The notes under the pieces are model-generated. The model did no database searches. It saw only the letters and a program-made list of their open reading frames with translations, and was not told where the DNA came from. Of a stretch of 64,000 bases of DNA, positions 18,160 through 27,668 are shown piece after piece. Within the stretch, counting starts at the first letter, position 1; each line of letters begins with the position of its first letter. Position numbers and translations under genes: made by a program. Origin of the DNA: Bog-473 sp963755495 (GTDB lineage Bacteria > Actinomycetota > Acidimicrobiia > Acidimicrobiales > RAAP-2); the NCBI GenBank assembly GCA_963755495.1, contig CAVWJS010000006.1, positions 186,001 through 250,000 of the forward strand, read 5' to 3'.

Positions 18160-18241
18160 TGGATAGACCTTCCTGGGGGCGGCCGCGGTGTTCTCACCAC
18201 GCAAGCCTTCACGAACGGCGCAAAGGTTAGCATCCCTTGCC

Positions 18242-19972
18242 ATGACCTCCCTGGCGACCTTGGGCGCGGACGAGCTGCGCGCCGTGATGGGCCGCTACCG
18301 GGATGCGCTGCGCACTCATCAGGCGGGACATCAACCTCCTGAACGTCTATCCGGTGCCCGACGGTGACACCGGGACCAACATGGCGCTGACGCTCGAAGC
18401 CGTGGTGAGCCGAGCTCGACGGCGTGCCGGCCGGTTCAGGGCTGGCCGACGTGTGCCGGGCCATCGGGCACGGCTCGCTCATGGGGGCACGAGGCAACTC
18501 CGGCGTGATCCTCTCCCAACTCCTCCGGGGCATGTGCGAGCGCATGGGCGCGGCCGGCGAGGCGCGGCGTCGACGGCGCCGTGCTGGCCGATGCGTTGGC
18601 CCACGCCGTCGGACCTGGCCCGCCGGGCCGTCGTGCGGCCCGTGGAAGGGACGATCCTGACCGTGGCCTCGGCGGCGGCCGAAGGTGCGGCCGCCGGTGT
18701 CGGACGCGGCGGGGCGACGTTGGTCGGCGTGGTCGAAGAAGCACACCGCACCGCGGCCGATGCCTTGGCCCGGACGCCCGAGATGCTGCCCGTGTTGGCC
18801 CAGGCCGGCGTGGTCGATGCCGGTGGCACGGGGTTCTTGCTCTTGCTCGATGCGTGCTGGTCGATCATCGATGAAGCCCACCTCCTCCCGGAGCCCTCGG
18901 GGGTGCCTGCGGTGGATCTGAGTCGTCTCGGTGGCGCAGAGACCAGTTGGGCCGGCGGTGGGCTCGCCGGCGAGAGGGGTGAGAGCGACGAGGAGGGAGC
19001 ACACGATGTCGGGGACCTGCGCTACGAGGTCATGTACCTCCTCTACGCGCCGGACGACTCCATGGCGGACTTCAAGGAGGTATGGGCCGGCATCGGCGAC
19101 TCCATCGTGGTCGTCGGGGGCGACGGGCTGTGGAACTGCCACATCCACACCGACGACATCGGGGCCGCCATCGAGGCGGGCGTCGATGCCGGACGGCCGC
19201 AGCGTATCCGGGTAACCGACCTGGCCGAGCAGGTGGAAGAGGAGCGCTGGGTCCGCGAGGCGGCCGAGCGCGCCGGAGGCGGGGCCGAACGGGCAGCCGG
19301 TCGGGCCGGTGCCGATCGACGAGCGTGGTCGCCGTCGTCACGGGTGAGGGGATCGGCCGCATCTTCCGCTCGCTGGGCGTGCACCATCAGGTGGTCGGGG
19401 GGCAATCAATGAACCCCTCCACCCAGGATCTCCTCGAGGCGGTCGAGCTGGTGGGCTCCGACGAGGTGGTGATCCTTCCGAACAACAAGAACATCCGGCC
19501 CGTGGCCGAGCAGGTGGACGCCCTGAGCGACAAGACGGTGCGGGTCGTCGCGACCGGCAGCATCCTCGAGGGGTTCGCCGCCCTGTTGGCCTACGACCCC
19601 GCCGCCGGTGCCGCGGTCAACGCGGCCAGCATGGGCGAGTCGGCGGCCCATGTGGTGCCGGCGGAGATCACCCGGGCGGTGCGGGATGCCTCTACCGAAG
19701 CAGGCGAGGTGCACGAGGGCGACTGGATCGGCCTCTCACGCGATGGCGTCATCTCGATCGCCGATTCGGCCGTGATGGCGATGCGCCTCCTTCTCGAGCC
19801 GGCTGCTCGAAGATCGGCACGAGCTGATCACGCTCATCGAGGGCGAGGGCTCCCAGCGCGGCCGACACCCGCAAGATCAGCGAGTGGCTCAAGCGAAGAG
19901 CACCCCGACGTGTCGCTCGAGGTGCATCACGGCGGTCAGCCCCTCTACCCCTACCTGCTGGGCCTCGAGTAG
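18242..19972 (+). CDS. DAK2 domain protein, FakA/YloV-like fatty acid kinase subunit, frameshifted
   Basis: FakA phosphorylates fatty acids held by FakB proteins, feeding PlsX-type phospholipid synthesis. The N-terminal DAK2 kinase domain has NVYPVPDGDTGTNMALTLEA and LMGARGNSGVILSQLLRG. The linker includes VVEEAHRTAADALARTPEML. The C-terminal DegV-like half has EAVELVGSDEVVILPNNKNI and closes with HGGQPLYPYLLGLE. Several single-base breaks lie near 18315, 18415, 18565, 18600, 19310 and 19810. The total of about 576 residues fits the family. Location between rpmB and recG, with plsX downstream, matches the classic yloV neighbourhood. The symbol is withheld because fatty-acid kinase function is inferred. 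Confidence 0.83.
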
Positions 19973-19985
19973 GCGGGCGGGGCGA

Positions 19986-22160
19986 GTGGCATCCCCCCGC
20001 ACACTCCGCGATCTGAGCCTGCGGCCGGTCTCGGTGCTCAAGACCGTCTCGGATCGCAAGGCGGCCCAGCTCGAGCTGTGGGGCGTCGAGTCGGTGCTCG
20101 ACCTTTTGATGACCTTTCCGCGCAAGGGTCGCTACATCGATCGAACGGCCAAGGCCAGCGTGTCAGGGCTCGACGTCGGGACGGCGGCGGCCGTGCTGGC
20201 CGAGGTGCGTCCGGGTGCGCTCTGGAGGTGGCGGAGGCGGGCTACAACCGCAACCGTAAAGTGCCCGTCACCGTGATCGTGCGCGACGAGACCGGGACGA
20301 TGGAGGTCGCCTTCTTCAACCAGCCCTGGCGGGCCAAGCAACTGCGCGAGGGGACTGAGGCCATCTTCTGGGGGAAGGTCGGGGACTACCGGGGCACGCG
20401 CCAGATGGTCAATCCCGTGGTCGATGTCGTGGCGGGGGTGGATGACGACGTCGTCGGCCGGCAGCGGCGGACACTGCGGATCCTGCCCGTCTACCCGGCC
20501 TCGGCCAAGGCGGGCCTCACCAGCTGGGAGATCGGTACGTTCGTCGAGGAGGCGCTCGAACGGTCGGGTGAGTTCCTGGACCCGCTGGCCGGGGAATGGC
20601 TCGGCGTCGCTGGGACTGTGGGACCGTACGGCCGCCATGCGGGCCATCCACGGACCCGAGTCGATGGAGGTGATCGCGCCGGCGCGACGGCGTTTGACTT
20701 TCGACGAGCTGTTCCGCCTGCAGCTGGCGCTGGTGCTGCGCCGGCGGGCGTTCGAGCACAACGCACGGGCACTGCGCCACGACGTGTCCCCCCGCGAGAT
20801 CACCGGTGGCGTCGGCGGCACCCTCGTTGCCCGCTTCCTCGGCGCGTTGCCCTTCGAGCTGACCACGGCCCAACGGCGGGCGCTGGCGGTGATCGTGGCC
20901 GATCTGGCCGGCCCGTTCCCCATGCACCGGCTGCTCCAGGGCGACGTCGGCTCGGGTAAGACCGTGGTGGCGCTGGCGGCGCTGCTGGGGGCGGTCCAGA
21001 GCGGGTACCAAGGGGCGCTGATGGTGCCGACAGAGGTACTGGCCGAGCAGCACGCGGCGGCCGTCCGCCAGATGCTCGGCGACCTCGACGTTCGGGTCGA
21101 GTTGCTGACGAGCCGGGTCAAGGGCAAGGCGCGGACGCAGATGCTGGCCGACCTGGCCAGTGGGGAGATTTCGATCGTCGTGGGGACGCATGCGCTCCTC
21201 ACCGAGGAGGTCGAGTTCAAGTCGCTCGGCATGGTGGTCATCGACGAGCAGCACCGGTTCGGGGTCGAGCAGCGGGCCACGCTGCGGGCCAAGGGAGAAG
21301 AGGGCGATCCCGATCTCCTGGTCATGACGGCCACGCCCATCCCGCGCACGGCGGCCATGGTGATTTTCGGCGACCTCGACCTCACCGTGCTCGACGAGCT
21401 GCCGCCCGGACGGGTGAAGGTGACCACCAAATGGTTGCCGCTTCCGACCGACGAACACGTGGCCTGGGATCGAGTGCGCGACGAGGTGGCAGCGGGTCAC
21501 CGGGCCTTCGTGGTCTGCCCCTTGGTCGGCGACTCCCTCCGGGTCGAGGCACGCTCGGCCACCGAGGAGTACGAGCGCCTGCAGGCGGCCGAGCTGGCCG
21601 GACTCCGGGTGGGACTTCTCCACGGGCAGATGGCACCGGCCGCTCGGGAGGAGGCGATGGCACAGTTCCGGCGCGGAGAGATCGAGGTGCTGGTGGCCAC
21701 GACGGTGATCGAGGTGGGCGTCGACGTGCCGGAGGCCACGGTCATGGTGATCGAGAGTGCCGACCGGTTCGGCATCGCCCAGCTGCACCAGCTACGGGGC
21801 AGGGTCGGCCGGGGCAAGCTGGCGAGCTGGTGCTTCCTCCTCGGCGCCGGTGGCGAAGACGGGTTGGCTGCCGAGCGCCTGGCCGCGGTGGAAAAGACGA
21901 CCGACGGGTTCGAGCTGGCCGAGGACGACCTGCGCCTGCGCGGTGAGGGCACGCTCCTCGGGGCCCGCCAACAGGGGCAGACCGACCTGCGGTTGGCCTC
22001 GTTGTCCGATGCCGACGACCGGTTCCTCCTGACCGAGGCCCGGCGGGTGGCCGAGGTCGTCGTCAACGTGGATCCTCAGCTGGAGGCGCATCCGGCGATG
22101 GCCGACGAGATAAAGCTGTTCCTGAGCGAGGACGAGGGCGAGTACCTGTTCAAGAGTTGA
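19986..22160 (+). CDS. recG: ATP-dependent DNA helicase RecG, frameshifted
   Basis: RecG remodels stalled replication forks and Holliday junctions. The N-terminal wedge/OB part (LELWGVESVLDLLMTFPRKG) is in one frame, with breaks near 20215 and 20620. From about 20670 the helicase core is uninterrupted: HRLLQGDVGSGKTVVALAAL (Walker A), VIDEQHRFGVEQR (DExH type), ATPIPRTAAMVIFGDLDLTV, LHGQMAPAAREEAM and IQLHQLRGRVGRG-like motif VI. The start is GTG 19986. The length of about 724 residues is normal. The stop lies in the first unit of a 15-16-bp tandem repeat. Confidence 0.93.
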
Positions 22161-22207
22161 CCGCTGAAGAGTTGACCTGCTGAAGAGTTGACCTGCTGAA
22201 GAGTTGA
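22152..22207. repeat. Tandem repeat at the recG 3' end
   Basis: AAGAGTTGACCGCTG is followed by two copies of AAGAGTTGACCTGCTG and a partial fourth. The first copy contains the recG stop codon; the rest is intergenic. Confidence 0.92.
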
Positions 22208-22237
22208 GCCGGCCCGGGTTGATCTACCCTGGCTCGG

Positions 22238-22768
22238 GTGCGTGTCATCGGAGGCCGGAGCCGGGGCCGGCGGCTGGCGGCCAAGTTGCCGGCCGCCGTG
22301 CGCCCCACGTCGGATCGGGTGCGTGAGTCGATCTTCGACATTCTCGGCTCGCGGGGCGGCGTCGATGGGCTCGCCGTGGTCGACCTGTTCTGTGGGAGCG
22401 GGGCTCTCGGGCTCGAGGCGCTCTCGCGTGGCGCCGCCTCGGCCACCTTTGTCGACCAGGACGCCGGCGCGCTCGACGCGGTGCGGACGAACCTGGCCTC
22501 GGTCGGACTGGGCGACGAGCCGATCACGATCGTGCGTGCCGCCCTGCCGGGTTGGCTGGCCGGGGCGCCGTCGTTCGATCTGGCCCTGTGCGACCCGCCC
22601 TACACCTTCGAGGCGTGGCCCGAACTGCTGTCGCTGTTGCGGGCCGACACCGCCGTACTCGAGTCGGCGGCGACCGTCTCCCTGCCCGCGGGCTGGATGG
22701 TCGCCAGGGAACGCCGGTACGGCGGTACGCTCGTGACCGTGGCTCATCGCAACGGATCCAGCTCGTGA
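22238..22768 (+). CDS. rsmD: 16S rRNA (guanine(966)-N2)-methyltransferase
   Basis: A 176-residue SAM-dependent methyltransferase. It starts RVIGGRSRGRRLAAK, then RPTSDRVRESIFDIL, the SAM-binding VVDLFCGSGALGLEALSRGA and the catalytic DPPY in LALCDPPYTFE. It methylates G966 in the 30S head. The start is a GTG at 22238. The stop overlaps the coaD start as GTGA, and rsmD-coaD is a common pair. Confidence 0.95.
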   Translation: MRVIGGRSRGRRLAAKLPAAVRPTSDRVRESIFDILGSRGGVDGLAVVDLFCGSGALGLEALSRGAASATFVDQDAGALDAVRTNLASVGLGDEPITIVRAALPGWLAGAPSFDLALCDPPYTFEAWPELLSLLRADTAVLESAATVSLPAGWMVARERRYGGTLVTVAHRNGSSS

Positions 22769-23260
22769 AGAGTAGGTCTGTTCCCGGGCTCTTTCGACCC
22801 CTTTCACAACGGGCATCTCGAAATCGTCGAGCGCGCCAGCCGCCTCTTCGACGAGGTGGTCGTGGCCGCCCTGCGCAACCCTCAGAAGAGCCTGGCCCTG
22901 TTCGATCTCGAAGAGCGCAAGGGCATGCTCGAGGAGGTCACGGCGCACATCCCCGGTGTGCGCATCGTCTCGGTCTCGACGCTTTTGGTCAACGTGGCGC
23001 GTGACGTGGGGGCGACGGCCATCGTGCGCGGCCTGCGGGCCGTCTCGGACTTCGAGACCGAGATGCAGATGGCCCAGATGAACCACCACCTCTCAGGCGT
23101 GGAGACCATCTTCATCCCCACCAGCTCGAAATACTCGTTCATTGCTTCCAAGCTGGTGCGCGAGGTGGCCCATTTCGGAGGGGACGTGTCCGCCTTCGTG
23201 CCCAAGGTCGTGCAGGAACATCTCGTCAGGAAATTCGAGGACGGGAAGGGGGAGGAGTGA
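22765..23260 (+). CDS. coaD: Phosphopantetheine adenylyltransferase, frameshift at the 5' end
   Basis: It adenylates 4'-phosphopantetheine in coenzyme A synthesis. The body reads LFPGSFDPFHNGHLEIVERA (nucleotide-binding HxGH), then AIVRGLRAVSDFETEMQMAQ and FIPTSSKYSFIASKLVREVA, all family hallmarks. The likely GTG start at 22765 overlaps the rsmD stop, but the first codons are in another frame. A small base-count error near 22772 would join them into KRVGLFPGS. The length of about 164 residues is normal. The stop overlaps the next gene. Confidence 0.92.
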
Positions 23261-23826
23261 CGGACCAGTATCTCGACATCGAGGAATCAGAACAGGACGT
23301 CAGTGCCGAAGCGGTCATCTCCCAGGTGCTCGATATCGTCAACAGCGCCAAGTCGATGCCGCTTTCCTCGTCGGTCATCGTCTCGCGCGAGGAGGTCGTC
23401 GGGCTCCTCCGCACCGCGTTGGACCGCCTGCCCGACGAGTTGCGCCAGGCCCGCTGGCTCCTGCGCGAGCGCGAGGAGTTCCTCGCCGAGCGCACCCGGG
23501 AGGCCGAGACGCTGATGGAGGAGGTGCGGGCCCAAGCCGAGCGCATGGTGCAGCGCACCGAGATCGTCCGCCAGGCCAACTCGGTGGCCCAGCGCATTCT
23601 CGACGACGCCAACGACGAGGCTCGCACCATGCGCCACGAGGCAGAGGACTTCTGCGACCAGAAGCTGGCCGGCATGGAGATCGTGCTCGATCGGCTCACG
23701 AGGACCGTGCAGTCCGGGCGGGCCAAGCTGGCCTCCCCACCCCCGCCGGCCCCGGTCGAGCACGAGAGCACGCGGGCCGGTGGCAGCACGGAGGAGGACG
23801 GCTTCTTCGATCAGGACGTGTCCTGA
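23257..23826 (+). CDS. DivIVA-like coiled-coil protein, SepIVA-like
   Basis: A 189-residue hydrophilic protein. Residues from about 60 to 155 are a continuous predicted coiled coil (LPDELRQARWLLREREEFLA, EAETLMEEVRAQAERMVQRT, DANDEARTMRHEAEDFCDQK). The tail is Pro-rich and acidic. In mycobacteria the septation factor SepIVA is encoded just before the DUF177 gene and rnc. Order here (coaD, this gene, DUF177, rpmF, plsX, acpP, rnc) and the repeated IL-DDA-NDEA motif match that gene. A role in division or cell-wall elongation is inferred. It overlaps both neighbours by 4 and 3 bases. Confidence 0.75.
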   Translation: MTDQYLDIEESEQDVSAEAVISQVLDIVNSAKSMPLSSSVIVSREEVVGLLRTALDRLPDELRQARWLLREREEFLAERTREAETLMEEVRAQAERMVQRTEIVRQANSVAQRILDDANDEARTMRHEAEDFCDQKLAGMEIVLDRLTRTVQSGRAKLASPPPPAPVEHESTRAGGSTEEDGFFDQDVS

Positions 23827-24352
23827 TGGCAACCGACCCGTTCATCGTCCACGTGGCGCGTCTTCGGCGTAACCCCGGCGCGGTAGCGCATGAAGTGCGC
23901 CGGGGCCCGGTGGAGCTGGCGGGACCCCTCGACGAGCTGGGCATCGACCCGGGCCGCAGCGTGGTCCCCCTCGAGGCCGAGGCCGAGTGCGACATCACCT
24001 TGCGCCCCTTTATTGGCGGGATCGATGCCGTGGGCACCGTGCGCGCCCCCTGGGTCGGCATCTGCCGGCGCTGTGCGGTCCCGGTTGGCGGCGAGCTGCA
24101 CGGTCGCGGTGAGCGAGCGTTTCGGCGACGGGCCCGATCGCCGAGGACGATCTTTACCCGATCCTGGACGACACCATCGATCTGGGCCCGCTGGTGCGTG
24201 ACGCCATCGTGCTCGAGCTCCCCATGGCGCCCCTGTGCCGGGAGGACTGTCAGGGCCTGTGCCCGCAGTGCGGGGCCGATCGCAACGAGGCCGACTGCGG
24301 CTGCGTTGTCCCGGTGGACCCGCGTTGGGCTAACCTCGACGTGCTCCGGTAG
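23826..24352 (+). CDS. DUF177 / YceD family protein, frameshifted
   Basis: The N-terminal part (VHVARLRRNPGAVAHEVRRG) and the middle (WVGICRRCAVPVGGEL) are followed after a break near 24120 by LYPILDDTIDLGPLVRDAIV and MAPLCREDCQGLCPQCGADR. The C-terminal C-x3-C-x3-LCPxCG cluster is the family signature. DUF177 proteins are encoded with rpmF in nearly all bacteria and are linked to 23S rRNA or ribosome assembly. The start ATG at 23826 overlaps the preceding stop. Confidence 0.88.
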
Positions 24353-24410
24353 CTGACCCTGTGCGGTCGGCCCGTCCGGCTCACCCCGATCCGATCGTTG
24401 GAGACCCACG

Positions 24411-24590
24411 ATGGCTGTCCCGAAGAAGAAGACCTCCAAGGCCAAAGGGCGTAGTCGCCAGGCCGCTAACTGGGTACTGCGGCGCCCGCCGCGCAGCGTG
24501 TGCCCGCACTGCCAGGCCGCCAAGACGCCGCACGTGGTGTGCCCCAGCTGCGGTTGGTACAAAGGGCGACAAGCCGTAGAGGTCGACTGA
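24411..24590 (+). CDS. rpmF: 50S ribosomal protein L32
   Basis: A 59-residue protein, MAVPKKKTSKAKGRSRQAAN, then SVCPHCQAAKTPHVVCPSCG and WYKGRQAVEVD. The CxxC...CxxC zinc ribbon and the MAVPKKKTS start are diagnostic. It follows DUF177 and precedes plsX, the standard order. Confidence 0.97.
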   Translation: MAVPKKKTSKAKGRSRQAANWVLRRPPRSVCPHCQAAKTPHVVCPSCGWYKGRQAVEVD

Positions 24591-24591
24591 C

Positions 24592-25665
24592 TTGAGCCGA
24601 CGGGGCGAGCGTCCGACTACGGCGGCGCTGGCCACACTGCCCGTGGCGATCGACGCCATGGGCGGTGACAAGTCCCCGGGCGAGATCGTCGAGGGGGCCC
24701 GGCGGGTAGCCGACGAGAACGGCATACCCGTGGTGCTGGTCGGACCACCCGACCAGGTAGGCGACACCTGGGGACTGCCGCTGGTCGCCTGTACCGAGGT
24801 CATCGCCATGGACGAGGACCCGGCCGGCGGTGTGCGCCGCAAGAAGGATTCTTCACTCGTCCGCGCGGCGGAACTGGTGCGCGACGGCCAGGCGTCGGCC
24901 ATGGTGAGCGCGGGCAACACCGGCGCCACCATGGCGGCCGCCCTGTTGCGCATGGGCCGCTTGCCCGGTGTGGTCCGCCCCTGCATCGCCACGCCCTTGC
25001 CGCGGCTCGGCCGCCCCCCGGCCGTCCTGGTCGACGCCGGGGCGAATGCCGAGTGCACCCCGGCCATGCTGGTGCAATTCGCACAGATGGGCGCCGCCTA
25101 TGCGGCCGCGCGCTTCGGCACGATCTCGCCCACCGTCGGACTGCTCTCGATCGGGGAGGAGCCGACCAAGGGCACGCCGCTGGTCAAGGAGACGCACGCC
25201 TTGCTGGCTGCGGGCAGGGTCGGTGGCACTCCGGGGGGTGCGGGGGACCAGGACGGGGCCAAGTTCGCGTTCGATTTCGTGGGCAACCTCGAGGGTCGGG
25301 ACCTCCTGCCCTCGCCGGCCGACGTGGTCGTCACCGACGGCTTCACGGGCAACGTGGCGCTCAAGGCGCTCGAGGGTTCCCTGCGCTTCATCTTCGACCT
25401 GGTGACCAGCGTCTTCATGCTCGACGAAAACACCAGGGCGGCGGCCGACGTGCTGTTACCGCACCTGCTGCCGCTGGCGGCCGAGTTCGAGCCCGAGAAC
25501 ACCGGCGGGGCCATGCTGCTGGGCATCGACGGCGTGTGCGTGATCAGTCACGGGTCGTCCAATGCAACGGCCATCCTCAACGCCGTGAAGGTGGCCTACG
25601 AGTGCGCCACCCTGGGTTTGGCCGACCAGGTGGCCGCGGCGGTCCGTCCGCCGCAGGAGGCTTAA
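24592..25665 (+). CDS. plsX: Phosphate acyltransferase PlsX
   Basis: It makes acyl-phosphate from acyl-ACP for phospholipid synthesis. The 357-residue protein starts at TTG 24592, one base after the rpmF stop. Motifs are VAIDAMGGDKSPGEIVEGA, KKDSSLVRAAELVRDGQASA, MVSAGNTGATMAAAL, FVGNLEGRDLL and VVTDGFTGNVALKALEGS. The close FENTGGAMLLGI-like segment and SHGSSNATAILNAV are also typical. The gene is intact. It stands in the usual rpmF-plsX-acpP order; the FakA-like protein upstream could supply acyl-phosphate by the parallel route. Confidence 0.95.
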   Translation: MSRRGERPTTAALATLPVAIDAMGGDKSPGEIVEGARRVADENGIPVVLVGPPDQVGDTWGLPLVACTEVIAMDEDPAGGVRRKKDSSLVRAAELVRDGQASAMVSAGNTGATMAAALLRMGRLPGVVRPCIATPLPRLGRPPAVLVDAGANAECTPAMLVQFAQMGAAYAAARFGTISPTVGLLSIGEEPTKGTPLVKETHALLAAGRVGGTPGGAGDQDGAKFAFDFVGNLEGRDLLPSPADVVVTDGFTGNVALKALEGSLRFIFDLVTSVFMLDENTRAAADVLLPHLLPLAAEFEPENTGGAMLLGIDGVCVISHGSSNATAILNAVKVAYECATLGLADQVAAAVRPPQEA

Positions 25666-25752
25666 AAGGCCAGCTCAGAGCGGCTATCCGACTGGTCGAG
25701 GCCGAAAAACCGGTAGCATGGCTTTTGCTATCGCAAAGACCCCGACCCAGGA

Positions 25753-26055
25753 GTGCCAGTGCCTGCCGAAACCCATACCAACCAGGGACCGCTCGATCGC
25801 AACGGGGTGTTCGCACTTATCCGGGACCAGCTGGCCGACATCTTGGAGGCCGATCCGTCGACGATCACCGAGGGAGCGTCCTTCGTCGAGGATCTCGACG
25901 CCGACTCACTCGCGCTCATCGAGCTGGTCGAGGGGCTGGAAGAAGAACTGGGGGAGCGGACCGTCGGGTTCCGCATCGATGATGAAGACCTTGAAGACCT
26001 GCGCACCGTCCGAGACGCCGTTGACTACGTCTACGCCAAGCTCGAGGCGGGGTGA
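25753..26055 (+). CDS. acpP: Acyl carrier protein
   Basis: A 100-residue protein starting at GTG 25753. The phosphopantetheine serine is in DLDADSLALIELVEGLEEEL, a DSL motif with the usual acidic helix II. An N-terminal extension of about 18 residues (PVPAETHTNQGPLDRNG) precedes the ACP fold. It lies between plsX and rnc as in most bacteria, so it is the fatty-acid-synthesis ACP by context. Its stop overlaps the rnc start (GTGA). Confidence 0.92.
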   Translation: MPVPAETHTNQGPLDRNGVFALIRDQLADILEADPSTITEGASFVEDLDADSLALIELVEGLEEELGERTVGFRIDDEDLEDLRTVRDAVDYVYAKLEAG

Positions 26056-26749
26056 CGCTGGCGCCGAAGGGGCGGCCAAGCTTGCCGAGCGCTTGGGCCA
26101 CGACTTCGGCGACATCAGCCTTCTGCAGCACGCGCTCGCCCATCGGAGCTGGTGCGGCGAGCAGGAGGGTGGTGCGCCCTCCAACGAGCGACTCGAGTTC
26201 CTGGGCGATGCCGTGCTCGGCCTCGTCGTGGCCCGCTACAGCTACGAGCGGTTCCCCGACTTCCCCGAGGGGATGCTGGCCAAGGTGCGCTCGGCCGTGG
26301 TGAACGCCCGCGTGCTGGCCCAGGTGGCCGAGCGACTCGACGTGGGCGAGGTATTGCTGCTGGGCCGCGGGGAGGAGACCTCGGGCGGCCGCACGAAGGC
26401 CTCGATCCTGGCCGACGCCTTCGAGGCCATCTTGGGTGCGGTCTACCTCGATGCGGGGTGGGACGCCGCCGAGCTCCTCGTTCTGCGCGAGCTCCGTGAC
26501 GCCATCAGCCGGGCCGCCGACGAGCCCGACGACTTCGATCACAAGAGCCGCTTGCAGGAGAAGGCAGTCCATGACGGAGGGGGCACGCCCCGCTACGTCG
26601 TGGTCGGTTCGGGACCGGATCACGAACGGGCCTATGAGGCCGAGGTGTTCGTCGGCGGCACCCGTTTGGGCGTCGGTGTCGGGCGGTCCAAGAAGGATGC
26701 CGAACAGGAAGCGGCGCGCAATGCCTGGGAGGGTCTGCAGAATGCCTGA
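26052..26749 (+). CDS. rnc: Ribonuclease III, probable frameshift in the first codons
   Basis: It cleaves double-stranded RNA in rRNA maturation. The catalytic signature is NERLEFLGDAVLGLVVARY, with SILADAFEAILGAVYLDAGW as the second acidic cluster. A C-terminal dsRNA-binding domain has DHKSRLQEKAVHDGG and GVGRSKKDAEQEAARNAWEG. The body frame has no start codon near its 5' end. GTG 26052, overlapping the acpP stop, fits as start if one base is missing near 26066 (giving MTLAP-EGAAKLAERLGHDF). The total of about 232 residues is normal. The stop overlaps mutM. Confidence 0.93.
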
Positions 26750-27641
26750 GTTACCCGAAGTAGAAACGCTGCGACAGGACCTTTCCCGGGAGGTGCCGGG
26801 CAAGAAGATCAAGACGGTCTCGGTGGCCAACGGTCGCTCGGTACGCCGGCACGCTTCGGCCAAGCACTTCCGCACCCCGCTCGAGGGTCGCACCATCAAG
26901 TCGGTGGGCCGTTTGGGCAAGTACCTGCTTATGACACTGGACAGTGGCGACACGCTGGTCGTGCATCTTGGGATGAGCGGACAGCTCCTGCGGGTGAAGT
27001 CGGCCAAAGAGCCCAAGCCCAAGCACACGCACGTGGTGATCACGTTCACTCAGGGCGGCGAGCTGCGCTACGTGGATCCGCGCACGTTCGGGGAATTGTT
27101 CGTGTCGACGCCGCCCCTCAAGCCCGACGGCACCCCCTTCAGCCCGGTCTCGGGCACAGCCGGCGGCGACGGCGCCGCCATTCGCAAGGCCATTCCCGAA
27201 CTGTCCCACCTGGGTTTCGACCCGGTCGAGGACCAGATGAGCTGGGACCGCTTCGGACTGCTGCTCCACCAGCACAAGGCGGGGATCAAGACCATGCTGA
27301 TGGACCAGAGCTTCACCGCCGGCATCGGCAACCTTTACTCCGACGAGATGCTCTACCAGGCGGGGCTGCGCTACGACCGGGCGTCGAACACGCTGACGGC
27401 GACTGAAGTGCGACGGCTGTATCGAGCCATCGTCGAGACATTGGCCGACGCCATCAAGCACCGGGGATCTTCTTTGGCCGATGAGCAATACCGCGACCTG
27501 TTCGGCGAGATCGGCGACTTCCAAGGCTCGCACCAGGTCTATGACCGTGAGGGGCAACCGTGCCGTCGCTGCCGCAACGTCATCGTGCGGGTCAAGACAG
27601 GCGGTCGGTCGACCTTCTTCTGCGAGCACTGCCAAGTCTGA
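26742..27641 (+). CDS. mutM: Formamidopyrimidine-DNA glycosylase
   Basis: It removes 8-oxoguanine and formamidopyrimidines and nicks the abasic site. The start MPELPEVETLRQDL places the catalytic Pro2 and Glu3 correctly, so ATG 26742 is certain. VGRLGKYLLMTL carries the conserved lysine. H2TH sequence is MDQSFTAGIGNLYSDEMLY. The C-terminal zinc finger is CRRCRNVIVRVKTGGRSTFFCEHC-like (CxxC, then CxxC). It has 299 residues, intact. It overlaps the rnc stop by 8 bases. Confidence 0.96.
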   Translation: MPELPEVETLRQDLSREVPGKKIKTVSVANGRSVRRHASAKHFRTPLEGRTIKSVGRLGKYLLMTLDSGDTLVVHLGMSGQLLRVKSAKEPKPKHTHVVITFTQGGELRYVDPRTFGELFVSTPPLKPDGTPFSPVSGTAGGDGAAIRKAIPELSHLGFDPVEDQMSWDRFGLLLHQHKAGIKTMLMDQSFTAGIGNLYSDEMLYQAGLRYDRASNTLTATEVRRLYRAIVETLADAIKHRGSSLADEQYRDLFGEIGDFQGSHQVYDREGQPCRRCRNVIVRVKTGGRSTFFCEHCQV

Positions 27642-27668
27642 GTCGTCCAGGCCGCTAGGGTCGCCCCG